DNA from: Chitinophagaceae bacterium
GTDB lineage: Bacteria; Bacteroidota; Bacteroidia; Chitinophagales; Chitinophagaceae
Assembly: GCA_024508725.1 (NCBI GenBank)
Contig: JANINS010000003.1
Span: 372,001-436,000, forward strand
Direction: 5' to 3'
DNA: 64,000 nt
Shown piece after piece: positions 61,666-64,000 of this stretch; the stretch's first letter is position 1; the number at the start of each line of letters is the position of its first letter. The notes below the pieces were generated by a model. It searched no databases and had not been told where the DNA came from. It was given only the letters and a program-made list of their open reading frames with translations. The translations under genes were made by a program, and so were the position numbers.

Positions 61666-62880
61666 ATGAAAACGCTTCGTCTATCACTCGCTGCTGTGCT
61701 TTGCACCTTAGCCGTACAAGGTATTGCACAGAAAAAAGTAACTACCGGACCTGAAATGTTCTGTAGTGCTAAAATGCCAAAAAAGAACTACGCATTAAAC
61801 GCTGATACTACTGCAACAAATGGCAGAGGACTTCTTGACAATTACTATCTCTGGAACAGTGGAACTACCTTGAAAGTAAAAATACTTTCCGGCAGCCAGA
61901 AGCTGAAAGACCTGGTAATTGCTGCGGCAAAGGAGTGGGAAAAATATGCTAACATAAAATTTGAATTTGTTGATTATGGTGAGACCAACATAAGAATTCT
62001 TCTTGCTGAAGGTCTTGGTCACAACTCAAGCCTGGGAATTCAGTGTAATACTGTTCCGCAGGATCAGCAAACGATGAACATCGATACAATGAACTTCTTC
62101 TACCAAGGTAAGTTCTATGCTACAGAAATGAAAGGAACTGTAATGCATGAATTAGGCCATGCGATCGGATTCCTTCACGAACACTTCAGCCCTGTTTCTA
62201 CGATCAAATGGAATAAAGAAGCAGTATACAAAGACATCATGGCTTCTGATGGCTGGACAAAAGAAGAGATCGACTATAACCTGTTCCAAACTTTTGCAGT
62301 AAGCTATACAAACGGAACGAAGTACGATTCTAAAAGCATCATGCACTACTACATCAAAAGCAACTGGACTTTGGATGGTACTGCGGTAAAATCTAACTAC
62401 ATTCTTTCTGAAGGTGATAAAGAACTAGCAAAAATCGCTTATCCACCTACAGGTGTTGCAAGAGCTACAGAAGTGCCACGTTTCAACATCACAGGATTTG
62501 CTAAAACAAGTGTAGTTGATAATGCAACAAAAGGTGGTTTCTCTTATTATCCTACTTTCGACATCAGCACAGAAGGTAAACAAGGTAAAGTGATTTTCAT
62601 TGCTTACATTCTTGATAAAGATTACAACTTCATTCCGCACAAACAAGATCCGGAATCAATCGTAGGAACTTCACAAGTGTTCAATTTACCTGCAGGTAAA
62701 AAATATACTGTGAACAGGGGAACAAAAGATGTAGAATTCTTCATTCCTTACGATGCATTACCAATGCAATCTGGCAAGAACGAATTCAACGTGTTCTTCG
62801 TAGCGAAACTGATCGATGGTGATGAAGTAAAATATTTACTGAGATCAACGCCTATCGCTTTCACTAAAACAATGAAATAA
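61666..62880 (+). CDS. Astacin-like (M12A) secreted zinc metalloprotease
   Basis: A 404-residue exported protease with a signal peptide (about 1-21, ending Ile-Ala-Gln). The zinc site is His161-Glu162-x-x-His165-x-x-Gly-Phe-x-His171-Glu172, the astacin pattern, and the Met-turn Ser-Ile-Met-His-Tyr (Met226, Tyr228) follows. The catalytic domain spans about 55-260; a C-terminal beta domain (about 270-404) may bind substrate. A prodomain is not evident beyond about 30 residues. No T9SS C-terminal signal is obvious. Confidence 0.93.
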   Translation: MKTLRLSLAAVLCTLAVQGIAQKKVTTGPEMFCSAKMPKKNYALNADTTATNGRGLLDNYYLWNSGTTLKVKILSGSQKLKDLVIAAAKEWEKYANIKFEFVDYGETNIRILLAEGLGHNSSLGIQCNTVPQDQQTMNIDTMNFFYQGKFYATEMKGTVMHELGHAIGFLHEHFSPVSTIKWNKEAVYKDIMASDGWTKEEIDYNLFQTFAVSYTNGTKYDSKSIMHYYIKSNWTLDGTAVKSNYILSEGDKELAKIAYPPTGVARATEVPRFNITGFAKTSVVDNATKGGFSYYPTFDISTEGKQGKVIFIAYILDKDYNFIPHKQDPESIVGTSQVFNLPAGKKYTVNRGTKDVEFFIPYDALPMQSGKNEFNVFFVAKLIDGDEVKYLLRSTPIAFTKTMK

Positions 62881-62900
62881 TAGTTGTTCTGATAATTCAA

Positions 62901-62932
62901 AAAGCTGCTCCTTTATACGGAGCAGTTTTTTT
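62901..62932. terminator. Terminator between the protease and PAP2 genes
   Basis: CTGCTCC (62905-62911) and GGAGCAG (62919-62925) with a 7-base loop and a run of seven T. It serves the protease and, in reverse, the convergent PAP2 gene. Confidence 0.9.
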
Positions 62933-63581
62933 ATGCCTTCACTTTTTCAGAAACCTTAAGATTACGTTTATCGATCCATTGTTGAAAAGGGATAGACAAC
63001 GATACTCCAATAATGCCCACGATAATTCCTGCTGCAACATCCAAAGGAAAATGCTGGGCAAGATAAATCCTGGAATAACCTACCAGGCAAGCTGTAACAA
63101 AACCAACAGGTAACCACCAGCTTTTCTTAGTCATCAAACAAAGCATTAAAAAAAATGTGAACGCTGTTGCTGTGTGACCTGAAGGAAAACTAGAGATTGA
63201 GTGAACATCTACTCCTTTCACCAAATGTATTAACGATCCATCGGTAATAAAGGTTGTTGGTCTTGGTTCATCGGGAACGATAAAATATTTACAAACCTGC
63301 ACAAGGATCGTAACAATTGTAAAACTTCCTGTTGCCAGTGCCAGATATAGTTTTCTTTTTTTCCAGATAATGTAAGCCAGCATTGGTATCCAGAGAATGG
63401 CATCACCGAAATAGGTAAAGAACCGAAAGAACTGATCTGCAGCATAACCTCCATCTCCATTCAGCTTAAGAAATGCATCTTTCATTCCCAGACTGTACGT
63501 GAGATAAAATAAATATGCCGCCACAGGTAAAGAGATAAGGCAGCCAATAATAAATGATCTGGTGTTAAGGCTTTTCTGCAT
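62931..63581 (-). CDS. PAP2 family phosphatase
   Basis: A 216-residue inner-membrane protein with about five helices. The PAP2 signature is readable: Lys and Arg-Pro in Pro-Asp-Glu-Pro-Arg-Pro near 112-117, Ser-Gly-His in Phe-Pro-Ser-Gly-His-Thr near 136, and Ser-Arg-Ile-Tyr-Leu-Ala-Gln-His near 168-175. It dephosphorylates lipid or undecaprenyl pyrophosphates. It overlaps the upstream glycosyltransferase gene by 17 bp, so the two are one unit. Confidence 0.93.
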   Translation of the reverse strand: MQKSLNTRSFIIGCLISLPVAAYLFYLTYSLGMKDAFLKLNGDGGYAADQFFRFFTYFGDAILWIPMLAYIIWKKRKLYLALATGSFTIVTILVQVCKYFIVPDEPRPTTFITDGSLIHLVKGVDVHSISSFPSGHTATAFTFFLMLCLMTKKSWWLPVGFVTACLVGYSRIYLAQHFPLDVAAGIIVGIIGVSLSIPFQQWIDKRNLKVSEKVKA

Positions 63582-64000
63582 TTCGTTTCAGGATAATGGT
63601 GGTAGGCAATTCAAAAATATCGTGATGCTCGGCAATCACTTGAAGATTCAATGTTTTCAAAGTATCTGCAAACTCTTTTCTACTGATGATCGTTGCATCA
63701 GGATATTGATCAAGTTTGGCTTTTATAGAATCTAAAGTTGGATACTCTTTGATGTTAGTGTTCAGATAAAAATTATACCCGGGATTATATATCTGGTAGG
63801 CATAAATATGTTGCTGTTGTTTTACCAAATTGATCGTTTTACTTACCGGGTTTTGCTCGTACAATCTTGGATATACCACATGTAGGAAAACGATATTGAA
63901 AAACGTATACGAGATCGAAAGAATCATAATTCGTTTGAACCAATCCAGTTGCTTTCTGTTAGCCACAAGAAAAGAAACAAACATCCATGCACCAATTAGT
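63565..64000 (-). CDS. Glycosyltransferase family 39-like protein, C-terminal part
   Basis: The frame is open to the right edge of the window; about 144 residues are visible. It has one membrane helix near the start and an extracytoplasmic end of the type seen in ArnT-like/GT39 glycosyltransferases (Tyr-Asn-Pro-Gly-Tyr-Asn-Phe-Tyr near the middle). The N-terminal catalytic part lies outside. It overlaps the PAP2 gene, consistent with a shared role in lipid-linked sugar metabolism. Moderate confidence because only the end is seen. Confidence 0.6.
   Translation of the reverse strand, partial: LIGAWMFVSFLVANRKQLDWFKRIMILSISYTFFNIVFLHVVYPRLYEQNPVSKTINLVKQQQHIYAYQIYNPGYNFYLNTNIKEYPTLDSIKAKLDQYPDATIISRKEFADTLKTLNLQVIAEHHDIFELPTTIILKRNAEKP

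Noticed and set aside
1-64000. CRISPR array
   Set aside because: The repeated cores are kilobases apart in both orientations with no regular spacers, and no cas gene is present.

Overview
The window is a chromosomal segment of a member of the Bacteroidota, most likely the family Chitinophagaceae. The evidence is the gliding-motility pair gldF-gldG, a PorP/SprF-type protein at the left edge, the MurF-alanine racemase fusion, a fused alpha/beta E1 dehydrogenase, LytTR-type signalling, a B12-dependent ribonucleotide reductase, starts mostly without Shine-Dalgarno sequences, and TAnnTTTG-type -7 promoter boxes. It is mostly core metabolism. I see no prophage, no CRISPR array and no integrase.

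Layout. 1-10 kb: PorP/SprF C-terminus, pirin, a metallo-beta-lactamase-fold hydrolase, a conserved unknown protein, then a minus-strand envelope-signalling operon (LiaF-like protein, DUF4288, LytS-like kinase, LytTR regulator), CvfB, an acetyltransferase with a 36-residue membrane protein just upstream, and an FAD oxidoreductase. 10-20 kb: a giant alpha-2-macroglobulin lipoprotein followed by penicillin-binding protein 1C (an envelope defence and repair pair), a transglutaminase-like protein and an MlaE permease. 20-33 kb: malic enzyme, an ECF sigma factor with a membrane partner, a lipoprotein, UvrC, a geranylgeranylglyceryl phosphate synthase-type enzyme and NrdJ. 33-45 kb: acpP-fabF-rnc, a sorbosone-dehydrogenase-like lipoprotein, methylmalonyl-CoA epimerase, iscS-iscU-iscA, gldF-gldG and TerC. 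45-64 kb: MurF-Alr, LspA, FumC, an NlpC/P60 lipoprotein, enoyl-CoA hydratase, the B12-binding mutase subunit, two DUF1573 proteins, the E1 fusion, a desaturase, YebC, a tRNA-Pro region with a GIY-YIG gene, an astacin-type protease, PAP2 and a glycosyltransferase C-terminus.

The genes suggest an aerobic gliding bacterium that depends on cobalamin (NrdJ, methylmalonyl-CoA mutase subunit, epimerase) and has a heavily maintained cell envelope.

The most unusual content lies between the genes. (1) An intergenic element with a 20-bp core, GTACAAGAGTGCGACGCAAC, is present in 13 copies in both orientations and only between genes. Two copies carry paired changes that keep its small dyad, and two copies form one larger inverted unit. 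(2) A GIY-YIG nuclease gene is flanked by 25-bp direct repeats of tRNA 3' ends, with broken tRNA pieces on both sides. (3) Degenerate 7-bp tandem tracts sit at gene ends and once inside pbpC. (4) 8-bp tandem arrays in inverted arrangement sit on both sides of iscU.
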